64,000 nucleotides of DNA from NCBI RefSeq assembly GCF_900107725.1, contig NZ_FNQO01000001.1, positions 1,666,458 through 1,730,457 of the forward strand, read 5' to 3'. Made by a program: the position numbers and the translations under genes. The notes under the pieces are model-generated. The model was not told the origin of the DNA. It was given only the letters and a program-made list of their open reading frames with translations, and did no database searches. The DNA is from Microbulbifer marinus (GTDB taxonomy: Bacteria > Pseudomonadota > Gammaproteobacteria > Pseudomonadales > Cellvibrionaceae). Every line of letters begins with the position of its first letter. The stretch's first letter is position 1. Of this stretch, positions 7,844-14,742 are shown piece after piece.

Positions 7844-8550
7844 CCCATTTCCGGATAGCAGTGATCCGGTATCCGCACAAAGCGCGTATATATATCGTGT
7901 ATATGTCCGCACACAGTGTCGCACAGTTCCAACTCACAGCTCTGCAGTTGTTCACAGAGCCGTTCGGGAGTCAGCAAATGCTGCAGCTCAAACGCGCGCG
8001 GCGCGTAACTCAGGTGCCAGCGCTCCGGTGCTACGCCGCCACGGTCTTCGGCATAGGGCCGAAACAGGCCATAGCTCTGTCCGGCGGCAATGCGCGCATC
8101 CAGCCAGCAGTGGAAGGGGCCGAAAATTCCATCGTCCGCCACCTCCTGCGGGGTCAGCTGCGGCCGATAGTCGGCGGGCATTGCCGCGGCGTCCACCACG
8201 TCGAAATCCGTACCCCAGTGGTGACGGGATGCCCCCGGCAGCGCCGACCAGCGCAATATAGCGAATGCAACCTGTACCGGCGACAACCGCGCCACATCCA
8301 GCTCGACGCCGTTGCTGTCGAGCACCGGGCGCAGGCCCGCCGCCTTGTTGTTCCAGATAGTGCGCTGGCGCTCGAAGCTGCGAAAGCCCGAAACCACCAG
8401 GGGATCGAAGCCGGCATCGTGCGCGTCGGCGCACAGGCGCTCGAAGGCGACCAGCGCTTCCGGGTGCAGCAACTGTTCCGAGCGCGGCTCGACAATGACG
8501 TGCTCATCGCTAAGCCCGAACAGCATTCGTTTTAAAGGTACAGCTAACAT
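7840..8550 (-). CDS. M15-family D-alanyl-D-alanine carboxypeptidase-like protein
   Basis: A zinc peptidase of the VanY/M15B type, expected to trim peptidoglycan stem peptides. The zinc-ligand signatures are present: SRHHWGTDFDVVD (HxxxxxxD) and ERWHLSY (the final histidine). VVSGFRSFERQRTIWNNKA precedes them. No signal peptide is visible. The ATG at 8550 (MLAVPLKRMLFGLSDEHV) gives 236 residues; a TTG at 8586 or an ATG at 8526 are alternatives. Its stop overlaps the cysE start, implying coupling. Cytosolic members may act on recycled muropeptides; that is inference. Confidence 0.82.
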   Translation of the reverse strand: MLAVPLKRMLFGLSDEHVIVEPRSEQLLHPEALVAFERLCADAHDAGFDPLVVSGFRSFERQRTIWNNKAAGLRPVLDSNGVELDVARLSPVQVAFAILRWSALPGASRHHWGTDFDVVDAAAMPADYRPQLTPQEVADDGIFGPFHCWLDARIAAGQSYGLFRPYAEDRGGVAPERWHLSYAPRAFELQHLLTPERLCEQLQSCELELCDTVCGHIHDIYTRFVRIPDHCYPEMG

Positions 8551-8804
8551 AACTTTCTTATACGCGGACAACCTGAACAGGGCCAACTAAAGTGAAGAGA
8601 CTTCAAGCCACTACTCTACCAAAAACGGAGACATTGCCGCCCACCAAGCAAAATTTATTTGATAGCAATTTCGATTCGCTTTGCGTTTTTAGCACCAATG
8701 CTAATGAATGTTTGGCCCTTTATCGTTTTATGCTATTTTCGGTCGCACGGCAAAAGGATCTTGCTGTGCGGAAACGAACGCCAATCTAGTTAGGGAAAAC
8801 CCTC

Positions 8805-9089
8805 ATGCACCCGAGTCAATCAGAGCTGTTAAAGCTGAAAAACCTGGGCCTCGCCTCTGTCAACATTCTCCACTCCATCGGCATTCGCTCCTGTGATGAC
8901 CTGCGCCGGGTAGGCCCGGTAGAAGCCTTTATCAGCATTCGCAACCGCGGTATCAACGCGTCTCGCGTAATGCTCTATGCCCTGCAGGGCGCGCTGCTGG
9001 ATGTGCACTGGAATGATCTGGATCCGGACCTGAAGCGACGCCTGGCCAGCGAGGCGGACCGCCTGCTGGCGGCACAGGACGCAGAGTAA
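8805..9089 (+). CDS. TfoX C-terminal domain protein
   Basis: A 94-residue protein consisting of the TfoX/Sxy C-terminal helical domain alone: LKNLGLASVNILHSIGI, then DDLRRVGPVEAFISIRNRG, then LYALQGALLDVHWNDLD. This helix-hairpin-helix-like module occurs alone or after the N-terminal domain of the competence regulator Sxy. A stand-alone copy is unlikely to be a full competence activator; its role is unknown. The ATG follows AGGGAAAACCCTC. It is monocistronic, ahead of htpX. Confidence 0.8.
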   Translation: MHPSQSELLKLKNLGLASVNILHSIGIRSCDDLRRVGPVEAFISIRNRGINASRVMLYALQGALLDVHWNDLDPDLKRRLASEADRLLAAQDAE

Positions 9090-9128
9090 CCGCCGCCACA
9101 AAATTGACGAAGCGGCCGCGCCGAAGAT

Positions 9129-9156
9129 CTTGAAAGCGCCGTCGCCGCCCCTATCT
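9129..9156 (+). promoter_or_regulatory. Sigma-32 (heat-shock) type promoter of htpX
   Basis: CTTGAAA at 9129-9135 is followed after 12 bases by CCCCTATCT at 9148-9156. This closely matches the RpoH consensus (CTTGAAA, then CCCCATnT after about 12-15 bases). It lies 38 bases before the htpX start codon; htpX is a known heat-shock gene in E. coli. Confidence 0.7.
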
Positions 9157-9193
9157 ACACTTCCTCCTGAGAAATCTTGTTTGGAGAACACCG

Positions 9194-10078
9194 ATGTTGC
9201 GCATTGGTCTCTTTCTGCTGACCAACTTTGCCGTCCTGGTCTTGGTTGGTATTGTATTCAACCTGCTGGGCTTCCAAGGCATCCTCGACGCCAATGGCGT
9301 CAACCTGAATCTGGGCGGACTGCTGACGTTGTGTGCCCTGTTCGGCTTCGGTGGCGCGCTGATCTCGCTGCTGATGTCGAAGACCATCGCCCGCATGACC
9401 ACCCGCACCCAGGTCATCGACCAGCCGCGCACGGCCGACGAGCAGTGGCTGGTGGAAACCGTGCGCGAACTGGCACAGAAGGCCGGTATCGGCATGCCCG
9501 ACGTGGGTATCTTCCCGATGCCCCAGGCCAATGCGTTCGCCACCGGCTGGAACCGCAACAGCGCGCTGGTGGCCGTCAGCTCGGGCCTGCTGGAGCGCTT
9601 CAATCGCGACGAGGCGCGAGCGGTCATCGGCCATGAAATCGGTCACGTCGCCAACGGTGATATGGTCACGCTGGCACTGATTCAGGGTGTCGTGAACACC
9701 TTCGTGATGTTCTTTGCCCGGCTGGTCGGCTTCTTTGTCGACCGGGTGCTGCTGCGCAACGAACAGGGACTGGGGATCGGCTACTACGTGACATCCATCA
9801 TCATGGATATGGTGTTCGGTGTCTTCGCGATGATGGTCGTCGCCTGGTTCAGCCGCCGCCGCGAGTACCGCGCCGACGCCGCCGGTGCCAGCCTCGCCAA
9901 CCCGCAATCCATGATAGCCGCGCTGCAGCGCATCAAGGCGGAGTCCGAAGCCGGCCGCGAGCAGCCGCTGCCCAGCAACATGAAGGCGTTTGGCATCTAC
10001 GGCAATATGGGCGCGCTGCTGGCCAGCCACCCGCCCCTGGAAGACCGCATCCTGGCGCTGCAGAGCCCTCAGCGGTAA
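9194..10078 (+). CDS. htpX: Membrane-bound zinc metalloprotease HtpX
   Basis: An M48-family protease of the inner membrane that degrades misfolded membrane proteins along with FtsH. It has 294 residues (E. coli: 293). Two N-terminal membrane segments (about 4-27 and 40-60) precede the catalytic HEIGH motif at residues 147-151. Two more hydrophobic segments follow (about 160-180 and 193-215), then the third zinc-ligand region [12 protein letters not shown]. The C-terminal [12 protein letters not shown] is typical. A sigma-32-like promoter precedes it. Confidence 0.97.
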   Translation: MLRIGLFLLTNFAVLVLVGIVFNLLGFQGILDANGVNLNLGGLLTLCALFGFGGALISLLMSKTIARMTTRTQVIDQPRTADEQWLVETVRELAQKAGIGMPDVGIFPMPQANAFATGWNRNSALVAVSSGLLERFNRDEARAVIGHEIGHVANGDMVTLALIQGVVNTFVMFFARLVGFFVDRVLLRNEQGLGIGYYVTSIIMDMVFGVFAMMVVAWFSRRREYRADAAGASLANPQSMIAALQRIKAESEAGREQPLPSNMKAFGIYGNMGALLASHPPLEDRILALQSPQR

Positions 10079-10121
10079 CGAAGAGAGCCCTCCGCGTTAA
10101 CGAAGAGCCCTCAGCGACATT
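10058..10121 (+). repeat. Three imperfect copies of a ~20-bp tandem repeat at the htpX 3' end
   Basis: The unit GAGCCCTCAGCGGTAACGAA recurs as GAGCCCTCCGCGTTAACGAA and again as GAGCCCTCAGCGACAT. The first copy includes the htpX stop codon, so the array looks like local slippage duplication of the gene's 3' end. Confidence 0.75.
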
Positions 10122-10263
10122 GGAACAGTCCGCAACGACAGCGAAGTGAGCCACAGGCACGGATAAAAACGCTCTCTTCGCAGTCAAAGCCTCCAGCTGT
10201 TAACCCGGTTTTCCCTCCGGGTTAACATGCTTCCATCGAACCCAGAAACTGCATACGCCGACC

Positions 10264-11319
10264 ATGAACAAGCTCAGAACCTTGCTGCTGGCCGCGCCAC
10301 TGCTGTTGCTCACCGCACTCGCTACTGCAACCACTCCAGTGCCGGTCTTTTCCACCGACGACGAACAGAACACCATGCAGGTGTTCAATTTCGCCAGCCC
10401 TTCGGTGGTCTACGTCACCAACGAGACCCTGGTCCGCGACCGTTGGACCCTGCGCCTACACACCGTGCCCAAAGGGGCCGGCAGCGGCTTTATCTGGGAT
10501 GAGTTCGGTCATGTAGTGACCAACTTCCACGTGATCGAGGGTGCCCGCAAGGTCACCATTACACTACAGGACCGCAGCGAGTGGCCGGCCGAACTGGTGG
10601 GCTCTGCACCGGAAAAAGACCTGGCAGTGCTGAAGATCGATGCACCACCGGAACTGCTGAGACCGCTGGTGCCCGGCACTTCGAACGACCTGGCCGTGGG
10701 CCGCAAGGTACTCGCGATCGGCAATCCCTTCGGTCTCGACACCACGTTGACTACCGGCGTGGTCAGCGCCCTGGGCCGCGAGATTCAGGCCGCCAACAAT
10801 CGCACCATCCGCAACGTGATCCAGACCGACGCGGCCATCAACCCCGGCAATTCCGGCGGCCCCCTGCTCGACAGCAGCGGCCGCCTGATCGGCGTCAACA
10901 CGGCGATTTACAGCCCGAGCGGCGCCAGCGTCGGCATCGGCTTTGCGATCCCGGTCGATACGGTGAAGAAGATAGTGCCCGAGCTGATTGCCCACGGCCG
11001 CCTGGTGCGCCCAGTACTGGGTATCGAATCAGCGCCGGACCAGTGGGCCAGTCGCTACGGTTTCGAGGGCGTCGCCGTACTGCGCACAGCACCCGGCATG
11101 CCCGCGGAACAGGCCGGGTTGCAGGGCGTCTACCGCACCCAGCGCGGTGGCTGGCAGCTGGGAGATGTGATCGTGGAGGTGAATCGCCAGCCGGTGCGCA
11201 CTTACGACGACCTGTTGAACGTACTGGAAAACCACCGTGCCGGCGATGAGATCAGCCTGGGCATCGTGCGCGACGGGAAAATGCGCCACACATCGATTAC
11301 ACTCGCCGCTCCCGAATAA
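10264..11319 (+). CDS. Periplasmic trypsin-like serine protease with one PDZ domain (DegS/DegQ type)
   Basis: A 351-residue S1C-family protease. A signal peptide at residues 1-23 (LLLAAPLLLLTALATA) indicates export. The catalytic triad is visible: His89 in TNFHVIEGA, Asp119 in EKDLAVLKI, and Ser197 in NPGNSGGPLL. A single PDZ domain occupies about residues 250-348 (GLQGVYRTQRGGWQLGDVIVEV). One PDZ and 351 residues match DegS in size, but the start looks cleavable rather than a membrane anchor. A role in envelope protein quality control is likely. It stands alone, 18 bases before the Rieske gene. Confidence 0.88.
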   Translation: MNKLRTLLLAAPLLLLTALATATTPVPVFSTDDEQNTMQVFNFASPSVVYVTNETLVRDRWTLRLHTVPKGAGSGFIWDEFGHVVTNFHVIEGARKVTITLQDRSEWPAELVGSAPEKDLAVLKIDAPPELLRPLVPGTSNDLAVGRKVLAIGNPFGLDTTLTTGVVSALGREIQAANNRTIRNVIQTDAAINPGNSGGPLLDSSGRLIGVNTAIYSPSGASVGIGFAIPVDTVKKIVPELIAHGRLVRPVLGIESAPDQWASRYGFEGVAVLRTAPGMPAEQAGLQGVYRTQRGGWQLGDVIVEVNRQPVRTYDDLLNVLENHRAGDEISLGIVRDGKMRHTSITLAAPE

Positions 11320-11336
11320 CCGACAAAAGAATTGCT

Positions 11337-11681
11337 GTGCAGAAATATTTTCTTTGCCGTTACGATGAATTGACCGAGGGTCAGTCGAAGGGTTTCTCGC
11401 TCGGCGACACCGCCGCCGGTACCGACAATGTATTTGCGGTAATGAAGGACGGCGAGGTTTACGCCTATAAAAACAGCTGTCCGCACCGCGGCATCAATCT
11501 GGACTGGCAGGAAGACCAATTCCTCGACCCCGACGGCGCCCTGATCCAGTGTGCCTCCCACGGTGCCCTGTTTCTGATCGAGACCGGCGAGTGCATCGCC
11601 GGCCCCTGTGCGGGCGACTCACTGACACCGGTGCCCGTTGAACACACCCAGGAAGGCCTGTACGTTTTGCTGGCGGACTGA
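11337..11681 (+). CDS. Rieske [2Fe-2S] ferredoxin-type protein
   Basis: A 114-residue soluble protein with both Rieske cluster motifs: C-x-H in SCPHRGINLDW and C-x-x-H in QCASHGALFLIETG. There is no membrane anchor and no oxygenase catalytic domain, so it is a stand-alone electron carrier like those of the Rieske ferredoxin group. The start is GTG at 11337; no ATG is available upstream. It begins 18 bases after the protease stop and may be co-transcribed with it. Its redox partner is unknown. Confidence 0.88.
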   Translation: MQKYFLCRYDELTEGQSKGFSLGDTAAGTDNVFAVMKDGEVYAYKNSCPHRGINLDWQEDQFLDPDGALIQCASHGALFLIETGECIAGPCAGDSLTPVPVEHTQEGLYVLLAD

Positions 11682-11735
11682 GCCGGAAGTCACAGACACG
11701 AGCGACCAACGGATGGCCGTTCCTGCAAAATCCAT

Positions 11736-12434
11736 TTAGCTAAAAGGGATCGCCTCGAAGAGTGCGATCTCCGCAGCGTTGATACGCGCCCGATAGGCGA
11801 GCACCTCGACGCCCGCCGCCGTTGCCGCGTCTAATGCTGCGGCGTAGGCCGGATCAATCTCCCGCGCTGCCTCCACCGTCTCGATACCCGTGTGCTGCAC
11901 ACAGTAAAACAGCACTGCGCGCACTCCGCTTTCGGCCAGCTTCTGCAGCTCGCGCAGATGTTTGGCTCCCCGGCTGCTGACCGCATCGGGAAAGTAACCG
12001 CGGCTGCCCTCTGCCAGCGTGACGCTCTTTACTTCTACATAACAGTCCCCACCGGGGCCCGACAACAGCAGGTCGATGCGGCTGTTCTCGTCGCCGTAGC
12101 GCACCTCGCGGCGCAGAGACTCATAGCCCTGCAGTTCGGACACCACCCCGCCGCTAATCGCCTCCTCGACCAGCGCATTGGCACGCCCGGTATTAACCCC
12201 TGCCAGCGCCCCCTCCGGTGTCGTAGTGACCTCCAGGGTATGGCGGTACTTGCGCTTGGGATTGCCGGAATCCGAATACCAGCAGGGCGTATTTTCTGCC
12301 CAGCAGTTTCTCATCGACCCGGTATTAGGACAGTGGATAGTAAAGACTTCCCCGTCCGGGGTTTCGATATCGGCGAGGAACCGTTTGTAACGGCGCAGCA
12401 GGGTGGCCTGCTGCAGGGGCGGAGTGAGCTTCAC
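11736..12434 (-). CDS. sfsA: SfsA family DNA/RNA-binding nuclease-like protein
   Basis: SfsA (sugar fermentation stimulation protein A) binds DNA in E. coli; its fold suggests nuclease ancestry. Family landmarks are TLLRRYKRFLADIETPDGE, the HCPNTGSMRNCW segment, YRHTLEVTTTPEGALAGVNT and YVEVKSVTLAEG (nuclease-like VEVKS). I set the start at the GTG at 12434 (VKLTPPLQQATLLRRY), giving 232 residues, against 234 in E. coli. A longer frame starting at 12497 would run into the palindromic element at 12461-12759. The promoter must lie in or beyond that element. Confidence 0.92.
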   Translation of the reverse strand: MKLTPPLQQATLLRRYKRFLADIETPDGEVFTIHCPNTGSMRNCWAENTPCWYSDSGNPKRKYRHTLEVTTTPEGALAGVNTGRANALVEEAISGGVVSELQGYESLRREVRYGDENSRIDLLLSGPGGDCYVEVKSVTLAEGSRGYFPDAVSSRGAKHLRELQKLAESGVRAVLFYCVQHTGIETVEAAREIDPAYAAALDAATAAGVEVLAYRARINAAEIALFEAIPFS

Positions 12435-12460
12435 GTGACGACCAATTGTGACAATTTTGA

Positions 12461-12759
12461 CGCCACAAAATACTAGGGAACCTATGCGCAAGTCCATGGC
12501 CGCTCTGGCTTTCAGAGCGGTTCACAATCAAGGCGCAGCTTTGCAGGAATGCCGAGGCCTTTCAAAAAGTTGCAACGCAGAGTGTGAATTGCTCTGAAGG
12601 CCCCGGAGGGCGGGCCCTGAAGCGCACATCTGCTGCGTTGCAGCGCTTGTAAAGGGCTGGGCCATTCACTGCGCACTGCGCCTAACAGCTGCACGCTTCA
12701 GGGACCCGCAGAGAGGCTATGGACTTGCGCATAGGTTCCCGCGCCAACATTTTGTGGCG
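12461..12759. repeat. 299-bp palindromic (MITE-like) element
   Basis: The outer 11 bases CGCCACAAAAT (12461-12471) are inverted at 12749-12759. A 22-bp arm at 12476-12497 (starting GGGAACCTATGCG) is perfectly inverted at 12719-12740. Inner arms also pair, for example TTGCAACGCAG (12570-12580) with CTGCGTTGCAG (12632-12642), so the whole element can fold into one long interrupted hairpin centred near 12610. It has no coding capacity. A non-autonomous mobile element is the simplest reading; a large bidirectional terminator between sfsA and dksA is the alternative. The rest of the 12435-12974 gap contains the dksA promoter region. Confidence 0.8.
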
Positions 12760-12974
12760 CGAACGGAAGAGATTTGGTAGCTTCTTCGCCCTCGGTCGCC
12801 AGGGCCATCGATGTATTGGGGTTGGGGGCGCCGGAAGAAGGAATAGCCTGCCATCGTGTCCTTGTTCAATGGGTTAAAAATGCATCACCCCGAACAATTC
12901 CGGACTAGGCTAGATTGAATTTGGTGGTATCGCCCCCATTAACGGGGGCCCGTATAGAAAGAGAGGCAACGACT

Positions 12975-13412
12975 ATGCCCAAAACTGCTGCGAGCGCCGA
13001 ATCTCTGCACGGCTTTGAGCCCTACAAAGAGAAGAAGGGCGAAGAGTACATGAATGAGAAGCAGCAGGAGCACTTCCGCAACTTGCTGCTGGCCTGGAAG
13101 GCTGAGCTGATGGCGGAAGTGGACCGCACCGTTTCCCATATGAAAGACGAGGCAGCCAATTTCCCGGACCCGGCCGACCGCGCCAGCCAGGAAGAAGAGT
13201 TCAGCCTCGAGCTGCGCACCCGCGACCGCGAACGCAAGCTGATCAAGAAAATCGACGCCACGCTCGAATTGATTGACCAGGACGATTACGGTTTCTGTGA
13301 AGCCTGTGGCGTAGAAATCGGCATTCGCCGTCTGGAAGCGCGCCCCACCGCTACCCTTTGCGTGGACTGCAAAACGCTGGCGGAGATCAAGGAAAAACAG
13401 ATTTCTGGCTGA
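12975..13412 (+). CDS. dksA: RNA polymerase-binding transcription factor DksA
   Basis: DksA binds the secondary channel of RNA polymerase and, with ppGpp, represses rRNA promoters and activates amino-acid promoters. The 145-residue protein has a long coiled coil, with tip acidic residues in [13 protein letters not shown] (Asp65 and Asp68), and a C4 zinc finger: Cys108 and Cys111 ([10 protein letters not shown]), Cys129 and Cys132 ([10 protein letters not shown]). The start [10 protein letters not shown] at 12975 follows GAGAGGCAACGACT; a frame opening at 12915 is not needed. gluQRS lies 78 bases downstream, the usual pair. Confidence 0.97.
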   Translation: MPKTAASAESLHGFEPYKEKKGEEYMNEKQQEHFRNLLLAWKAELMAEVDRTVSHMKDEAANFPDPADRASQEEEFSLELRTRDRERKLIKKIDATLELIDQDDYGFCEACGVEIGIRRLEARPTATLCVDCKTLAEIKEKQISG

Positions 13413-13461
13413 TCTCACCTGTAGTGACGAGGCGATTCAAAAGATCGCCCGCCGCTCGAGG

Positions 13462-13480
13462 GCGATCTATAGGATCGCCC
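13462..13480 (+). terminator. Hairpin between dksA and gluQRS
   Basis: GGCGATC and GATCGCC form a perfect 7-bp stem around TATAG, 10 bases before the gluQRS start. No T-tract follows, so it is not a classic terminator. It may attenuate readthrough from dksA or mask the gluQRS start. A terminator between these two genes is known in Shigella. Confidence 0.4.
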
Positions 13481-13490
13481 CTGCACAACC

Positions 13491-14387
13491 TTGAAGACCT
13501 CCAATCTTTATATCGGCCGTTTCGCCCCCTCCCCCACCGGACCATTGCACTTCGGCTCCTTGGTGTGCGCCCTGGGCAGCTACCTGGACGCCATTGCCCA
13601 CGGCGGCCACTGGCTGGTGCGCATGGAGGACCTGGATCCCCCACGGGAAGAACCGGGCGCGGCCGACCGCATCCTGAAGTCGCTCGAGGCTCACGGCCTG
13701 CACTGGTACGGCCCGCTGGAATGGCAAAGCCGCCGCCATTCGCTGTACGAAGACATTCTTGCCGAAATGGCGGCGCGAGACTTGATCTACCCGTGCCACT
13801 GTTCGCGCAGCCAGATCCGGCGCAATGGCGGCCACGATAATATCGCCTGCCGAACAGGCGCAGAGGAACAGGGGCCGAGTGCCCGGCGCCTACAAACACC
13901 TTGCGCCTTGCGGCTGAAGTGCGCCGGCACCGAGGAGCAGTTTGTCGATATCTGGCGCGGCGAGCAGCGGCAGCTGATCGGCGAGGACACCATTCTCAAG
14001 CGCCGCGACGGCCTGCACGCCTATCAGCTGGCGGTCGTGGTCGACGACATCGATCAGCGTGTCAGCCATGTTGTCCGCGGCGCCGACCTGCTCGACACCA
14101 CCGGCGCGCAGCAACTGCTGTTCCGGCTACTCGGCGCCACGCCGCCCCAGTATGGCCACCTGCCGCTGGTGATGGGCCCCGACGGCCACCAGAAACTGAG
14201 CAAGCAGAATCACGCCCCGGCCATCGACGACCGGCGCGCTGCGGCGAACCTGTGCACCGCTCTCGGTTTCCTCGGCTTTCACACGCCAGCGGAATTGGCG
14301 CACGAAAGGCCGGAACATATTCTCAAGTGGGCCGCGGCACGCTGGCAGCGCCACCAAGTGGACATGCGCGACCGGCAATTGCACTGA
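13491..14387 (+). CDS. gluQ: Glutamyl-Q tRNA(Asp) synthetase
   Basis: A truncated glutamyl-tRNA synthetase paralogue that attaches glutamate to the queuosine base of tRNA(Asp). It has 298 residues and lacks an anticodon-binding domain. The class I HIGH-like motif is GRFAPSPTGPLHFGS near the N-terminus, and the KMSKS equivalent is KLSKQ. A zinc-binding CHCSRSQIRRN segment and a later cysteine in NIACRTG are typical. The start is taken as TTG at 13491 (KTSNLYIGRF); no ATG is in frame nearby and no clear ribosome binding site is seen. Probably transcribed at least partly with dksA. Confidence 0.92.
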   Translation: MKTSNLYIGRFAPSPTGPLHFGSLVCALGSYLDAIAHGGHWLVRMEDLDPPREEPGAADRILKSLEAHGLHWYGPLEWQSRRHSLYEDILAEMAARDLIYPCHCSRSQIRRNGGHDNIACRTGAEEQGPSARRLQTPCALRLKCAGTEEQFVDIWRGEQRQLIGEDTILKRRDGLHAYQLAVVVDDIDQRVSHVVRGADLLDTTGAQQLLFRLLGATPPQYGHLPLVMGPDGHQKLSKQNHAPAIDDRRAAANLCTALGFLGFHTPAELAHERPEHILKWAAARWQRHQVDMRDRQLH

Positions 14388-14565
14388 GCGGGCGCGGCAA
14401 TTAACATTTTTCGCCAGTTCGCGGTGACTCGCGGGGAAATTGCTGTAACGCCTCTCGGACCGCGTTCAGTTTCCGCCGCCTGAGCGCTTCGATAGACCGC
14501 CCCGAACCTATCGGCGGCCGACTTTTAACTGCAGCCGCCACGAACCGGGCATCAATAAGCATTCT

Positions 14566-14742
14566 ATGAGCAACCGCACCCTGTTAATCCTGCTGGTACT
14601 GGTGGGCTACGTTTTCTCACCGACCATCTTTACCTGGATGATCAATCCATCCGGCGCCTGGTACCGGCCTTTCATTCTGTGGTTCGTGCTGATCCTGCTG
14701 GCGGTATTTGTACAGATGAGGCGCAAGTCCGATGAACTTTGA
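14566..14742 (+). CDS. Small two-helix membrane protein upstream of cbrA (CbrX-like)
   Basis: A 58-residue protein, MSNRTLLILLVLVGYVFSP at the start and ending RRKSDEL. It has two hydrophobic segments, residues 5-24 and 36-50. Its stop TGA (14740-14742) lies inside cbrA, whose ATG at 14732 gives an 11-base overlap, strongly suggesting translational coupling. Pseudomonas carries a comparable short ORF, called cbrX, just before cbrA; the position, size and overlap agree, but I have not aligned them. It may set CbrA translation or assist its membrane insertion. Confidence 0.75.
   Translation: MSNRTLLILLVLVGYVFSPTIFTWMINPSGAWYRPFILWFVLILLAVFVQMRRKSDEL

Noticed and set aside
7028-7924. Longer cysE start at 7924
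   Set aside because: The added residues overlap the M15 peptidase gene and match no serine acetyltransferase; the TTG at 7843 gives family length.
10058-10121. Possible CRISPR-like array from three short repeats
   Set aside because: The units are tandem without spacers and are duplications of the htpX 3' end.
13491-13840. Shadow frames across the dksA-gluQRS junction
   Set aside because: They lie in other frames over gluQRS, which has intact catalytic motifs.
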